A stretch of 43,228 bases of DNA from JBBIOI01 sp037443425 (GCA_037443425.1 JBBIOI010000012.1:1-43228), one strand, 5' to 3'; shown: positions 17,245 through 26,775, numbered from the stretch's first letter. The notes: a model not told the origin generated them from the sequence alone. Numbers and translations are program-made.

Positions 17245-17285
17245 GAAAAAGTCCTTGAAAGACTGGAGACGTAGGTTTCAGAACC
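17245..17285. repeat. 41-bp dispersed repeat, copy 2
   Basis: The run beginning GAAAAAGTCCTTGAAAGA and ending TTTCAGAACC matches the copy at 8396-8436. A small hairpin, GGACTT (17237-17242) with AAGTCC (17249-17254), overlaps its left end. Confidence 0.55.
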
Positions 17286-17298
17286 GCCTTTTTTATCA

Positions 17299-17515
17299 GT
17301 CATTGCGAGCACCTAAAGGGTGAGTGGCAATCTCATAGGTTCCTCGCTCTGCTCGGAATGACAATTTTAAAAATTGCTTTGGCTTCGCATCGCAATGACA
17401 ATCTTGAATCGCTCAATTTATATAAGAATTAAGGCTGTCATTCCTGCGATGGGAGGAACCCAGGGAAAAGAAAACAATTTAAAAACAGCTGGATTCCCGT
17501 TCTCACGGGAATGAC
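17299..17515. repeat. Cluster of GTCATT...AATGAC palindromic repeats, copies B and relatives
   Basis: This fills most of the 449-base gap between tctC and the Rrf2 gene, where I see no coding sequence. Unit B (17299-17362) is, when reversed, the same as copy A at 1781-1840 apart from scattered changes (both hold CCTATGAGATT.CCAC). A second end, CGCAATGAC, lies at 17391-17399. A third unit runs from GTCATTCCTGCGA at 17437 to CGGGAATGAC at 17515. All share GTCATT/AATGAC ends, as in small non-autonomous elements. Confidence 0.7.
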
Positions 17516-17606
17516 GCAGGTGAGAGTAGAGTTAAATTATGTTTCGTAATAAGTATAGCATTGAGATAAACCAATGCTACAAAATGACGTTATTTAGTTG
17601 CCCAAT

Positions 17607-18071
17607 TTAAATATGATAAATATATCTTTGCTCCAATTCCCTTCTTATACCTAACTTCTGAGCTATATCACAAAGATCTTTTACCGTGATTGAATCGAAA
17701 TATGCCTTTAGCCTTTCTCCGGCCTCATTCCATATAATCTGTGTTACACATTCACCTGTCTTTTTACAGATATCTTTTGCCTTCCGAGGATTAACACAGG
17801 CGACTGGATCAATGCCTCCTTCAGTTACTCTAATGATCTCTCCCACCGTAATCTCTTCGGGTTTCTTTTTTAGAAAATATCCTCCTCGAGGTCCTCTCTT
17901 ACTTCCAATAATTCCAGCCCTTTTCAACTTCTGGAAGATCTGTTCTAAATACCTTTGCGAAATCTCCTGTCTTTTAGATATATCCTTTACCTGCGTTTCT
18001 AATCCATTTGAATGGTAAGCAATATCAAAAATTGCCCTAACTCCATATCGACTATTTGTTGATAATTTCAT
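17607..18071 (-). CDS. Rrf2-family transcriptional regulator with three conserved-type cysteines
   Basis: A 154-residue protein. The N-terminal winged helix has the Rrf2 features YGVRAIFDIAYH and RGPRGGYFL. Cys92, Cys102 and Cys108 lie in the region where IscR, NsrR and RsrR bind an Fe-S cluster, so it probably senses iron-sulfur status, nitric oxide or redox state. It overlaps the end of the TlpA-like gene by 4 bases (ATGA), so both are made together. Which member of the family it is cannot be settled from sequence alone. Confidence 0.9.
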   Translation of the reverse strand: MKLSTNSRYGVRAIFDIAYHSNGLETQVKDISKRQEISQRYLEQIFQKLKRAGIIGSKRGPRGGYFLKKKPEEITVGEIIRVTEGGIDPVACVNPRKAKDICKKTGECVTQIIWNEAGERLKAYFDSITVKDLCDIAQKLGIRRELEQRYIYHI

Positions 18072-18619
18072 CTCTCTTCCTTTTTTTCAAGTAAATGATT
18101 GATTAAAGAGATCACTTCCGGTTTACTCCAATCTCTCTGTCCAACTGCCTTTCCTAAGATCATACCTTTTTTATCAATGATCACTGTAGTGGGGATTCCT
18201 CTTATTTCAAATAGATCAATTACACTATTTTTTGGATCGACTAAAACTGGGAATGTATAACCATTCTTCTTTATAAATTCAGCAACCGAATTTGAGCCCT
18301 CATAGTCAACCGAGATCGCAAAAAAAGAGAATTTCTTATGTTTAAATCTCTGATATAGCGCCTCAAATGCAGGCATCTCCTTTTTGCATGGACCACACCA
18401 AGTAGCCCAGAATGTTAAAACTACTATGTTCCCATTAAAATTTTTAAGTTCTACTGTTTTTCCATTTAAATCTCTTAAACAGAAGTTTGGCGCCTTTTTA
18501 TTATTTACTAATTGAATCCCAACCTTTGAATAAAGATCATCATTTCCAAATAAGGGAGAGAAGATAAAGATTATTGTAAAAATTAAAATCGAGCACAATA
18601 AGTATAAATCCTTTTTCAT
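18068..18619 (-). CDS. TlpA-like thiol-disulfide oxidoreductase, membrane-anchored or exported
   Basis: A 183-residue protein with an N-terminal hydrophobic segment (residues 5-23) that is a signal or anchor. A redoxin/TlpA domain follows with WCGPC (Cys75, Cys78) and the cis-proline motif GIPTTVII. Proteins of this type reduce disulfides outside the cytoplasm, often for cytochrome c or Fe-S protein maturation. It is the first gene of a pair with the Rrf2 regulator. Confidence 0.9.
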   Translation of the reverse strand: MKKDLYLLCSILIFTIIFIFSPLFGNDDLYSKVGIQLVNNKKAPNFCLRDLNGKTVELKNFNGNIVVLTFWATWCGPCKKEMPAFEALYQRFKHKKFSFFAISVDYEGSNSVAEFIKKNGYTFPVLVDPKNSVIDLFEIRGIPTTVIIDKKGMILGKAVGQRDWSKPEVISLINHLLEKKEER

Positions 18620-18768
18620 ACCAAGTTAATTTTATCCTTTATTTTCCTCTATTTCAACAATTTTGATCCCAAATTGGTCCCTCATATTTTTAGGATTGAT
18701 GATAGAATTAAATTGAGTTATTTAAAATTTGGGTTCAAAATAAATAAAAACTCAGAAAGGAGAAAACT

Positions 18769-19524
18769 ATGAAATTGAAAGGAAAAGTAGCCATAGTTAC
18801 TGGAGGAGCTCGAGGGATTGGAAAGGCATATGCAATACGTCTTGCTCAAGAAGGGGCTTCTGTTGTTATAGCCGATGTTCTTGATGGTAATGCTGTCCAA
18901 CAGGAGATAGAAAAGAATGGTGGATCAGCAATGGCACTTAAAGTGGATGTATCGGAAGAAAGAAGCACAATGGAGATGGCACAGAAGACTTTTCAGCGAT
19001 TTGGAAGGATCGATATATTAATCAACAATGCAGCCCTGTTTGTAACGCTCGGTAAGAAACCTTTCTATGAGATATCAGCAGAAGAGTGGGATAGGGTCTT
19101 GGCTGTAAATCTTAAAGGGGCATTTTTATGTTGTAAAGCTGTGTATCCATATATGAAAAAACAAAGGAAAGGGAAAATAATAAACATCTCTTCGAGTACA
19201 TTCTTTGGAGGCGTCCCCTTTTTCCTTCATTATGTAGCCTCTAAGGGAGGCATTATTGCGTTGACTCGAGCACTTGCCCGCGAGGTAGGTGATGATGGGA
19301 TATGCGTAAATGCCGTTGCCCCGGGCTTAACTGTAAGCGAGGCTGTAAAAGGAAATCCAATGTATCCTGAGGAACACTTAAAGGCAGTAGCAAATAGCCG
19401 TTGTTTTAAAAGAGATGAAGTCCCCGAGGATTTAACAGGTACAATCGTATTTCTTTCATCTGATGATAGTGATTTTATTACAGGACAGACCATCTTAGTG
19501 GATGGTGGACTGGAATTTAATTAA
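18769..19524 (+). CDS. Short-chain dehydrogenase/reductase (SDR)
   Basis: A 251-residue classical SDR. The nucleotide-binding motif is TGGARGIG at residues 11-18, NNAA is at about 86-89, and the catalytic pair is Tyr155 and Lys159 (YVASK) with Ser near 142. Asp36 at the end of the second strand (VIADV) suggests NAD rather than NADP. It resembles FabG-like 3-oxoacyl reductases and many dehydrogenases of secondary alcohols, so the substrate is open. The ribosome site is AAAGGAG. It is one of few plus-strand genes. Confidence 0.9.
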   Translation: MKLKGKVAIVTGGARGIGKAYAIRLAQEGASVVIADVLDGNAVQQEIEKNGGSAMALKVDVSEERSTMEMAQKTFQRFGRIDILINNAALFVTLGKKPFYEISAEEWDRVLAVNLKGAFLCCKAVYPYMKKQRKGKIINISSSTFFGGVPFFLHYVASKGGIIALTRALAREVGDDGICVNAVAPGLTVSEAVKGNPMYPEEHLKAVANSRCFKRDEVPEDLTGTIVFLSSDDSDFITGQTILVDGGLEFN

Positions 19525-19565
19525 AGTGATTGAAAATGAAATAAATCTTTATTATAATTTTTTAC

Positions 19566-19766
19566 ATGCAATCCAATTTTGAAGAATTCGAGGCAACATC
19601 TCTCTACTGTCCTAAGTGTAGAAGGGCTGTCCCTGTAAGAAAGAAACTACTTTTAGTCCTTCCTGAGGGAGATGAGTATGAATATCTTTGCGCCTACTGC
19701 TCGTCCTCAGTTGGAACAAAGATAGATAAAAACGTGCCTCAGATTGAACTTATACTAAAACCTTAA
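19566..19766 (+). CDS. Small zinc-ribbon protein of unknown function
   Basis: A 66-residue protein with two Cys pairs, CPKC near residue 15 and CAYC near residue 42, spaced as in a zinc ribbon. I do not recognise the family. No clear ribosome site precedes the ATG. It follows the SDR by 41 bases in the same direction and may share its transcript. Its 3' end overlaps the convergent URO-D-family gene by 4 bases. The paired cysteines and the compact fit support a real gene. Confidence 0.65.
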   Translation: MQSNFEEFEATSLYCPKCRRAVPVRKKLLLVLPEGDEYEYLCAYCSSSVGTKIDKNVPQIELILKP

Positions 19767-21013
19767 TACACCCCGTATTCTCTTGTAAAATCAAACATTG
19801 CCTGGACATTCTCTATTTTAGCATCATCGAGGCCTGTTGCCGCATCCATTATGAAACCGCCGTCCTTTCCCACATGGTCTATAAGTTTCTTACAATAATT
19901 TCGAACATCATCAGGTGTCCCTCCAACCAGGATTGAAAGCGGGACATTCCCTCGTATACATACAGTATCTCTTAACACCTCTTTAGCCTTAAACATATCT
20001 GTTGCCTCGAACTTGTAGCATGCCTTTCCAGGTGGTATATCTTTAATAACCTCAAGCCTTGATACACAGTTTCCTTCCCAGAAAGGCACAGGGACTAAAC
20101 CCTCATTAATCAGTGCAACCATCAGGTCACGGAGTGTTGGCCAGAAGAACCTCTTAAACTGCTCCAGAGACATAAAGCCATCAAGGCCTTTATGGAGTGG
20201 AATAAAGACTCTGGGATTTCCTGATGCCTTAGCAGGACCAACTGCCATATCAAACATATAGGGCAAAAGTTTTTCACATGCCTTTATAACCTTCTCTGGT
20301 CTGCGATACATATCTATCATAAGACCCTTTGTGCCCCTGAGAAAGTCACCAAGCGTATCAAAAGGCGCTTGTGTCATGCTTCCAAATTGAAGAGGAATAC
20401 CCTCTTGTTTTGCCTTTTCTGCAAATCGTCTTGAATAGGTGGCGAGCCTTATTGCTTCATTTCCAGCCTCTTCTAAGGCCTTCATTGCTTCTATTACCTC
20501 GGGTGAAGCAAATGGAACTAAACCAAATGGTATACCCATATAATATGTTATAAAATTGTGAAGAGGTGGGAGTTTTTCAAATCCTTTGAGCCTCCCACAA
20601 ATACGAGGTAGATGACGCCTCATTATAAAATCAGAAGGATCGTCAAGAAACCAATCATACTCATCTTCCTTCATATACTCATCTTCTACAAATTGATATA
20701 TAGTATTAGGTCCTAAGCCATGGCCTGCCCATCTTAATTGTTTAAAGTCAAGCGATTCAAGAACTGGACCAATAAATCTTAAACCAAAGGGATTCTGCTC
20801 CATATCTGGCTGGAATCTAAGAGTTATATCCCATTGGGCCTTCCATAACTTCTCAGGGTCATACATTACTTCCTGAATCGTCATTCCTGCCTGAAACGCT
20901 GGTAAGAATCCCCAGGAGACCATAATCGGGATTCTATCAGGGATACGAAGGGCAACAATATCTTCAAATCTTTTTTCACGTTCTTTGTATAATTTCTCTT
21001 TATTGTCTTCCAT
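19763..21013 (-). CDS. Uroporphyrinogen decarboxylase (URO-D) family protein
   Basis: A 416-residue protein of the URO-D superfamily, which includes HemE and many cobalamin- or methyl-transferring relatives. Family-like parts include RIPDRIPIM near the N-terminus and a C-terminal barrel stretch CIRGNVPLSILVGGTPDDVR, then GFIMDAATG. Anaerobes often carry several such proteins beside corrinoid methyltransferase systems. No corrinoid protein is next to it here, so a haem or methyl-transfer role cannot be chosen. The length exceeds HemE (about 350). The start has an AAAAGGAG ribosome site. Confidence 0.8.
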   Translation of the reverse strand: MEDNKEKLYKEREKRFEDIVALRIPDRIPIMVSWGFLPAFQAGMTIQEVMYDPEKLWKAQWDITLRFQPDMEQNPFGLRFIGPVLESLDFKQLRWAGHGLGPNTIYQFVEDEYMKEDEYDWFLDDPSDFIMRRHLPRICGRLKGFEKLPPLHNFITYYMGIPFGLVPFASPEVIEAMKALEEAGNEAIRLATYSRRFAEKAKQEGIPLQFGSMTQAPFDTLGDFLRGTKGLMIDMYRRPEKVIKACEKLLPYMFDMAVGPAKASGNPRVFIPLHKGLDGFMSLEQFKRFFWPTLRDLMVALINEGLVPVPFWEGNCVSRLEVIKDIPPGKACYKFEATDMFKAKEVLRDTVCIRGNVPLSILVGGTPDDVRNYCKKLIDHVGKDGGFIMDAATGLDDAKIENVQAMFDFTREYGVY

Positions 21014-21035
21014 ACCTTATCTCCTTTTAATAAAG

Positions 21036-22355
21036 TTATTTCCCTCTTTGCACTTTTTTGAATATTTCCCAGCTTTTTAGAAGTTCTAAGGCCCTTTCTA
21101 ACTGCGTATCAACAGCCTTCTTCTCTTTTACTTCCTCCTTCTTTGTCTTATCTACCGGTTGTGATTTATCGATAAGATGTCTCTCAAGATCTTTTTCCAT
21201 AGGTTGTTTAGGGACTGGAACCACCTTTTCTTCTTCTGGCTGTTGTTGCTTGACAATAATATCAGGGGTAATTCCTTTTGCTTGAATCGAACGACCGCTC
21301 GGGGTATAATAACGCGCTGTAGTTAATCTTAAACCCGAACCATCCCTTAAAGGAAATATAGTTTGGACCGATCCCTTTCCAAATGTTTGGGTACCAAGCA
21401 GTATTCCACGACCATGATCCTGAATCGCGCCTGCAACAATCTCCGAACCACTTGCACTTCCCCCATTTATTAGAACAACTAAAGGATAAGGTCCTATAGT
21501 TCCGTGGGAATGTGCTTGAAATACCATCTTCTGCTCTTCCCTTCTTCCTTCCATAGAAACAATTACACCCGACTCAATAAATCTATCCGCAATCTTAACA
21601 GCCTGATCCAAAAGTCCTCCTGGATTGTTTCTCAAATCAAGGATTATACCCTTTAGATTTCCTTTACTCTCCTCCTCGAGTGTTTTTATCGCCCTATCAA
21701 ATTCATTATCCGTCTTTTCTTGAAATTGAGCGATTCTAATATAAGCATATTGTTTTTCCAAAAGTTCGTAGCGCACACTCCTAACGGGTATCACATCGCG
21801 TACTAATGTAAAGTCCTTTGGTTTTGTAAAGCCCTCACGCATGATAGTAATTGTAACCTTTGTCCCTTTTGGCCCTCTCAGACGTTTAACGCTCTCCATC
21901 AACGAAAGGTTTTTTGTAGATTCTCCATCGATCCTCAGGATCTGATCGCCAGGTAATATCCCTGCCCGATAAGCAGGTGTATCTTCAATGGGCGCTACAA
22001 CTGTTAATATGCCCTCTTTTATTGTTATCTCTATCCCCAATCCTTCAAATCTCCCTTTTGTTTCCTCCTGCATCTCCTTATACATTGCTGGGGTCATAAA
22101 TGCAGAGTGAGGGTCAAGTGTCTCAAGCATTCCCTTGATTGCTCCATATATTAAGTCTTTTGGTTTCTTCTCCTCGACATACTCCCTTTGTAGTATACCA
22201 ATTACCTCTGTGAATACCTTGAGCTCCTCATACATACTGTTGGTTATTGCTGAAACTCTATGGGATTTCCCTAAGCCAATTGTAATCCCGAGGATAAATA
22301 CCAAAAATATGAGAATCCCAATCTTAAGATTTCTTATTCCTTTTGGTTGACTCAT
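21036..22355 (-). CDS. ctpA: Carboxy-terminal processing serine protease (S41 family)
   Basis: A 439-residue protein with an N-terminal membrane anchor or signal (residues 11-28), a PDZ domain around 105-185, and an S41 catalytic domain. The serine motif is GGSASGSEI (Ser302 as likely nucleophile) and the lysine is in TFGKGSV (Lys327). CtpA enzymes trim proteins at the C-terminus in the envelope, including wall hydrolases. It follows envC by 15 bases. This ftsE-ftsX-envC-ctpA order is common, which suggests control of peptidoglycan hydrolysis at division. The tail (about 370-420) is Lys/Glu-rich. Confidence 0.93.
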   Translation of the reverse strand: MSQPKGIRNLKIGILIFLVFILGITIGLGKSHRVSAITNSMYEELKVFTEVIGILQREYVEEKKPKDLIYGAIKGMLETLDPHSAFMTPAMYKEMQEETKGRFEGLGIEITIKEGILTVVAPIEDTPAYRAGILPGDQILRIDGESTKNLSLMESVKRLRGPKGTKVTITIMREGFTKPKDFTLVRDVIPVRSVRYELLEKQYAYIRIAQFQEKTDNEFDRAIKTLEEESKGNLKGIILDLRNNPGGLLDQAVKIADRFIESGVIVSMEGRREEQKMVFQAHSHGTIGPYPLVVLINGGSASGSEIVAGAIQDHGRGILLGTQTFGKGSVQTIFPLRDGSGLRLTTARYYTPSGRSIQAKGITPDIIVKQQQPEEEKVVPVPKQPMEKDLERHLIDKSQPVDKTKKEEVKEKKAVDTQLERALELLKSWEIFKKVQRGK

Positions 22356-22370
22356 ATAAATCTCCTCCGA

Positions 22371-23588
22371 TTATTTTTTATTCTCCTTTGCCTCAGGCAT
22401 TGAAACTACCTTTTCTAAAGGCGAGAGCCAATGCATGGGGTCTTGGGGTTTTCCATTTTGCCGTATTTCAAAATATAAGCACGGCCCTTTAAGTGATCCC
22501 TGACTTCCTACCAGGGCAATAACCTCTCCCTGTGAAACCATGTCCCCTGCCTTCTTTAAAACCTGAGACAGGTAACCCGATACTGTAAATGTATGATTTC
22601 CATGATCTATTATAACAAGATTTCCAAAACCTTTAAACCAATCAGCATAAAGAACTTTACCAGGAAGCACTGCCCTTACTTCAGTCCCCATAGGGGCCTG
22701 AATCTCAATGCCATTCTGCCCCTTCTCTTTAAAAAGACTTATTACCTTCCCATTAACAGGCGGGATAAGTTTTCCTTTAATTGAATCTAACTTAGGTGAC
22801 TTATAAGCAAAAAGGGTCTTTTCCTTCTCAAGTTTATCAATAAGTTTCTGAAGTTCCTTACTCCTTTCCTCCAATTCTGCGATTAGTTTGCGATAGACTA
22901 ATTTTTGATTTTGGATCGACCTCAAAAGCGTAGCCTTTGATTCCCTTGCCTTTTTTACCTCTTCTCTCTTTCTTTCTACATTAAAGATACTTTTCTCTAA
23001 CTGATTTTGATCCTTAACCAGCTCATCTTTATACTTCTCCTTAAGGGCAGCTTGGTATCTATAAGTTTCTATCAACCGAGTATCTGCATCTATTATTACC
23101 TTAAAATACTTTTCTAACTTTAATAGATCCTGAAAAGAGCTTGAACCTAAGAGAAACGTTTCTGGAGGAATCCTTCCCATTTTATAAAGACCGTTTAGTC
23201 GTGAATGGAGCTCCATTTTTGTTTCATCGATCTTATTAGACAAACTTGAAATCTGCTCTTTTGTTTTTAAAATTTTATTCCTTGTTTCTGAAAGTTGTCT
23301 CTCCAGGTCCTTTAACTCTCTCTCTTTTTTAAATAGTTCTTTCTCGAGGAGATGGATATTATCAAGGATAGAAGTCTCTTCTACTTTAATCTTTTTCTCT
23401 TTTTCCCTAACAATCGAGAGCTCTTTTCTTATATCCTTAAGATCTTTCTTCTTCTGTATAAGATCCTTCTCAATCTGTTCCTTGCGATCCGCGTTTAGGT
23501 CAGAGAGTCCCAAAAAAATGATTGGCAGTAAGATTATCCCCGTAACTAAAATTTTTCTGAATCTCTTCATAAATCTGTCATTTTGCAT
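22371..23588 (-). CDS. envC: EnvC-like murein hydrolase activator
   Basis: A 405-residue protein with an N-terminal signal segment, a long coiled coil (about residues 30-260, rich in Lys, Glu and Leu), and a C-terminal LytM/M23 domain. The domain lacks the metal-binding His residues of active M23 enzymes: the usual HLHFE is CLYFEIR. In this it resembles E. coli EnvC (SLYFEIRRQG), which activates amidases rather than cutting itself. FtsEX recruits EnvC to the division site, and this gene overlaps ftsX by 11 bases. An alternative Met at residue 8 could be the start. Confidence 0.92.
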   Translation of the reverse strand: MQNDRFMKRFRKILVTGIILLPIIFLGLSDLNADRKEQIEKDLIQKKKDLKDIRKELSIVREKEKKIKVEETSILDNIHLLEKELFKKERELKDLERQLSETRNKILKTKEQISSLSNKIDETKMELHSRLNGLYKMGRIPPETFLLGSSSFQDLLKLEKYFKVIIDADTRLIETYRYQAALKEKYKDELVKDQNQLEKSIFNVERKREEVKKARESKATLLRSIQNQKLVYRKLIAELEERSKELQKLIDKLEKEKTLFAYKSPKLDSIKGKLIPPVNGKVISLFKEKGQNGIEIQAPMGTEVRAVLPGKVLYADWFKGFGNLVIIDHGNHTFTVSGYLSQVLKKAGDMVSQGEVIALVGSQGSLKGPCLYFEIRQNGKPQDPMHWLSPLEKVVSMPEAKENKK

Positions 23589-24480
23589 ATCTTAAAAACT
23601 TTATCGATGAAATAAAACTACCAAATAAACCGATTAAAACACCACCTAATAAAAACCACAGTATTCTCTCCCATGGGAAAAAGAGTATCTTAATCCCTGC
23701 CATCCAGCCCTTCATCATAGGCCCAACAGTTAAAATAAGAATTTTATACATAATAAAAAGGAGTCCTATTGCTATTGATGCCCCTAATAGACCTTGAATT
23801 AGTCCTTCGAAATAGAAAGGTATTCTAATATATGAAGGACTTGCCCCTAATATATACATTATTTCTATTTCATCACTACGTGAAGATATAGTAAGCTGTA
23901 AGGTATTGGAAACAATAAATATAATAGCCAGGATTAACACCCCTCCAAGAACCCACTGTGTAATTCTAACAAGATAGACAATAACAGAGAATGTCTCTAT
24001 CCACTCTTTACCGTACTGTATCTCTTCAATTTGAGGGACCTTTCTTAGCTCTGAGATAACATCACTTAGCTTAGTTCGACCCCAGTAATCCTTTCCTAAA
24101 CGAATCTCCATGGAGGCTGGAAATATATTCGGTTTAATCCCCTCGAGTAGATTTCTCTGATTGCCTAGTTTTGATTCCATAAATTCCATTGCCTCAAAAG
24201 GTGAGATATAATTTACTGCTTCAACCCCTTCAATCTTGCGGATCCTCTTTAGAAGCATCTCTATCTCATCTGTTGAGATTCCTTTCTTTAAATAGGCTAC
24301 TACTTCAAATCTATTCTCCCAGACCTTAAATAGAGAACCAAGATTAAATGCAACCAGTGAGAATGTTAAAAAGATAAATATTGAAGTTCCGATTGTAAAT
24401 ATTGAAGTAACAGTAGGGAAAAGATTTCCCTTCATATTCCTAAATGTCTTTCTCAATACATATCCCAGAAAAGATTTCAT
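23578..24480 (-). CDS. ftsX: Cell division ABC-type permease FtsX
   Basis: A 300-residue protein with one membrane helix near the N-terminus, a periplasmic domain (about 55-165) and three further helices, the FtsX layout. The stretch ISSRSDEIEIMYILGASPSYIR is typical of FtsX. With FtsE it signals across the membrane to activate wall hydrolases through EnvC. It is coupled to ftsE by an ATGA overlap. Confidence 0.95.
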   Translation of the reverse strand: MKSFLGYVLRKTFRNMKGNLFPTVTSIFTIGTSIFIFLTFSLVAFNLGSLFKVWENRFEVVAYLKKGISTDEIEMLLKRIRKIEGVEAVNYISPFEAMEFMESKLGNQRNLLEGIKPNIFPASMEIRLGKDYWGRTKLSDVISELRKVPQIEEIQYGKEWIETFSVIVYLVRITQWVLGGVLILAIIFIVSNTLQLTISSRSDEIEIMYILGASPSYIRIPFYFEGLIQGLLGASIAIGLLFIMYKILILTVGPMMKGWMAGIKILFFPWERILWFLLGGVLIGLFGSFISSIKFLRYAK

Positions 24481-25163
24481 ATCTGGATGTTTCCTTTATT
24501 GTAAAATTCAATATTTGTTATCTTTCCATTTAAAAGTGAAATTGCTGGATAAGAATATTTTTGAACTAAACTTTCATTCTGTGTTGCAAAGATTATAGTT
24601 GTACCATTATAGTTAAGCTCCGAAAATATACCCATCACCCTTTCTTTCATATTATCATCAAGGAGACTGGTAGGCTCGTCAGCAAGAATGATCCTGGGAT
24701 CTTTTATAACAGCCCTCGCCACAGAAACCAACTGCTGCTCACCATTTGAAAGAGAAATTACAGATTCTTTTGCCTTTTTCTCAAGTCCAATCCTCCTTAA
24801 AATTTCCATTACCCTAACCTTAATCTCATGAGATGGAAAGCCTAAAACCTCTAAGGTAAATCTGAGATTATCAATTACAGATCTGTCCTTTAGGAGTTTA
24901 AATTCAGGAGATATAAATCCTATCTTTCTTCTAAATTTATAAATATTTTTAATCTTTGATTGAATTATTTTAACTCCGTCTACAATTACCTCACCTGTGG
25001 TTGGCTTCTCTAAGCCAAATAGAATCTTAAGCAGTGTGGTTTTTCCCGATCCACTTGGTCCCTTGATAAATATGAATTCTCCCTGTGGAATTTCAAGTTC
25101 AATGTCAGAAAGTGCAATCACATTGCCTTGATATATCTTAGAAACTGAAAGTATCTTTATCAT
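24477..25163 (-). CDS. ftsE: Cell division ATP-binding protein FtsE
   Basis: An ABC ATPase of about 228 residues. Walker A is GPSGSGKT (residues 35-42), the signature is LSNGEQQ, and Walker B is RIILADEPTS. The frame extends upstream to a TTG at 25199 with an ATG at 25190. I choose the ATG at 25163 because MIKILSVSKIY aligns with the usual FtsE N-terminus, but no start has a good ribosome site, so this is uncertain. It is the first gene of ftsE-ftsX-envC-ctpA. Confidence 0.9.
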   Translation of the reverse strand: MIKILSVSKIYQGNVIALSDIELEIPQGEFIFIKGPSGSGKTTLLKILFGLEKPTTGEVIVDGVKIIQSKIKNIYKFRRKIGFISPEFKLLKDRSVIDNLRFTLEVLGFPSHEIKVRVMEILRRIGLEKKAKESVISLSNGEQQLVSVARAVIKDPRIILADEPTSLLDDNMKERVMGIFSELNYNGTTIIFATQNESLVQKYSYPAISLLNGKITNIEFYNKGNIQI

Positions 25164-25271
25164 TAAAACCAAACTAACACGAACCTTCATTTTTTTCAAG
25201 AAAATGACCGAAAATCCAGTTTTACATTAAATTAAAGTGAAAAAGTTGAGATACTAAAAAACCGAGATTTT

Positions 25272-26723
25272 TTACATAAGGCCGGCGATTGATTTTTGGG
25301 CAAAAGAGAGCACATTTGAAGGGAAAAGGCCCATATATATGGTTCCAATAAGTGCGAGGACCAATGCAATTACAGATGTGATCGGGAACCTGAGGCCTGT
25401 GATCTCTCGTTCAGGCTCTCTGAAGTACATTAGGACTGTCACACGAAGATAATAATATACAGAAACTGCACTATTCAAAACCCCCAGTATTGCCAACCAG
25501 TAAAACTTGGACTTCACTGCAGCACTGAAGACATAGAACTTTGCCATGAATCCACCGAGTGGAGGAATTCCTGCCATTGAGAGGAGAAAGATTGTCATGG
25601 CTGCGGAGAGTAAAGGATATTTAAATCCAATTCCTGCATAATCACTGATCAATGTATTTTCTTCCCCCTTCTTCCCTAATAGAATAACACATGTAAATGC
25701 ACCAAGATTCATGAAGGCATAGGCTAAGAGATAGAAAAGTATACCTGCGGTCCCTATATCATTTCCTGAAACAAAGGCTACAAGGATATATCCAGCATGT
25801 GCAATACTTGAATAAGCAAGCATCCTCTTGATATTTGTCTGTGATATTGCAACAATGTTTCCAACCGTCATGGTTGCCACTGAGATTAGCCACATAATCG
25901 ATATCCAATCTGTATGAAAATTGGAAAGTGCTGTAAAGAAAACCCTTACAAGTGCAGAAAAACCAGCAGCCTTAACACCTGTGGCCATGAAGGCGGTTAT
26001 TGATGTAGGGGCTCCTTCATATACATCCGGTGTCCACATATGAAAAGGTACAGATGCAATTTTAAATCCAAATCCAACCGTAAGAAAGACAAGGCTCATC
26101 ATAAGCATAGGGCTTTTGAGAAGATTCTTTGAGGCAATATATGATGCAACATCCTTTAGCTGAAGTGATCCAGTAGCACCGTAGATCAGTGCTATCCCGT
26201 ATAATAAAAATCCAGTTGCAAATGCCCCAAGAAGAAAATATTTTAATGCGGCCTCGATTGACCTTCGATCCTCTCTAAGCATTCCAGCCAGAACATATAT
26301 GGAGATAGACATGGTCTCAAGCCCAAGGAAGATGATAATAAGATGTGTCCCTGATGCCATAAGCATCATACCAAGTGATGCAAAAAGAATCAATGCATAG
26401 TATTCTCCAAATGCTATCCCTTCCCTCTCTGTATATCCAATTGAGATTAAAAGTGTTAGCAATGTTATAATTAGGAAGGTAATTTTAAAAAAGATCGAAA
26501 AACCATCTGCGATTATCATTCCTTCAAATCCACTCTGGCCAGAGCCCACGAGGGGAATCGAAAAAAAGAAAGCAATCACTACCCCGATTATACTCAGGAT
26601 TCCAAGATATCCCTTCTTTTCAGACCTGGGTAAAAAAACGTCGATTAAAAGGACTAAAAATCCAAAGACAACAATCACAATCTCAGGTGCTATCAAATGA
26701 AGGTCAATTTCTGGTAATTTCAT
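25272..26723 (-). CDS. nuoN: Complex I antiporter-like subunit NuoN
   Basis: A 483-residue membrane protein of the Mrp-antiporter-like family. Conserved stretches include FLGLETMSISIYVLAG (with the key Glu) and FHMWTPDVYEGAPT, then GVKAAGF with the central Lys. It is one of three proton-pumping subunits and the last gene of the operon. The ribosome site is CGGAGG. Length is normal. Confidence 0.97.
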   Translation of the reverse strand: MKLPEIDLHLIAPEIVIVVFGFLVLLIDVFLPRSEKKGYLGILSIIGVVIAFFFSIPLVGSGQSGFEGMIIADGFSIFFKITFLIITLLTLLISIGYTEREGIAFGEYYALILFASLGMMLMASGTHLIIIFLGLETMSISIYVLAGMLREDRRSIEAALKYFLLGAFATGFLLYGIALIYGATGSLQLKDVASYIASKNLLKSPMLMMSLVFLTVGFGFKIASVPFHMWTPDVYEGAPTSITAFMATGVKAAGFSALVRVFFTALSNFHTDWISIMWLISVATMTVGNIVAISQTNIKRMLAYSSIAHAGYILVAFVSGNDIGTAGILFYLLAYAFMNLGAFTCVILLGKKGEENTLISDYAGIGFKYPLLSAAMTIFLLSMAGIPPLGGFMAKFYVFSAAVKSKFYWLAILGVLNSAVSVYYYLRVTVLMYFREPEREITGLRFPITSVIALVLALIGTIYMGLFPSNVLSFAQKSIAGLM

Positions 26724-26775
26724 TTAATAAACCTCCGGTAAAGGAAAAAAAAGATCCATATCTTTATCTCTCTAT

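Noticed and set aside
17158..17606. CRISPR array in the repeat-rich gap
   Set aside because: The repeats are few, irregular, in both orientations and not separated by spacers of constant length.
22371..23588. Active M23 endopeptidase
   Set aside because: The metal-binding His residues are missing, as in E. coli EnvC, so an activator role fits better.
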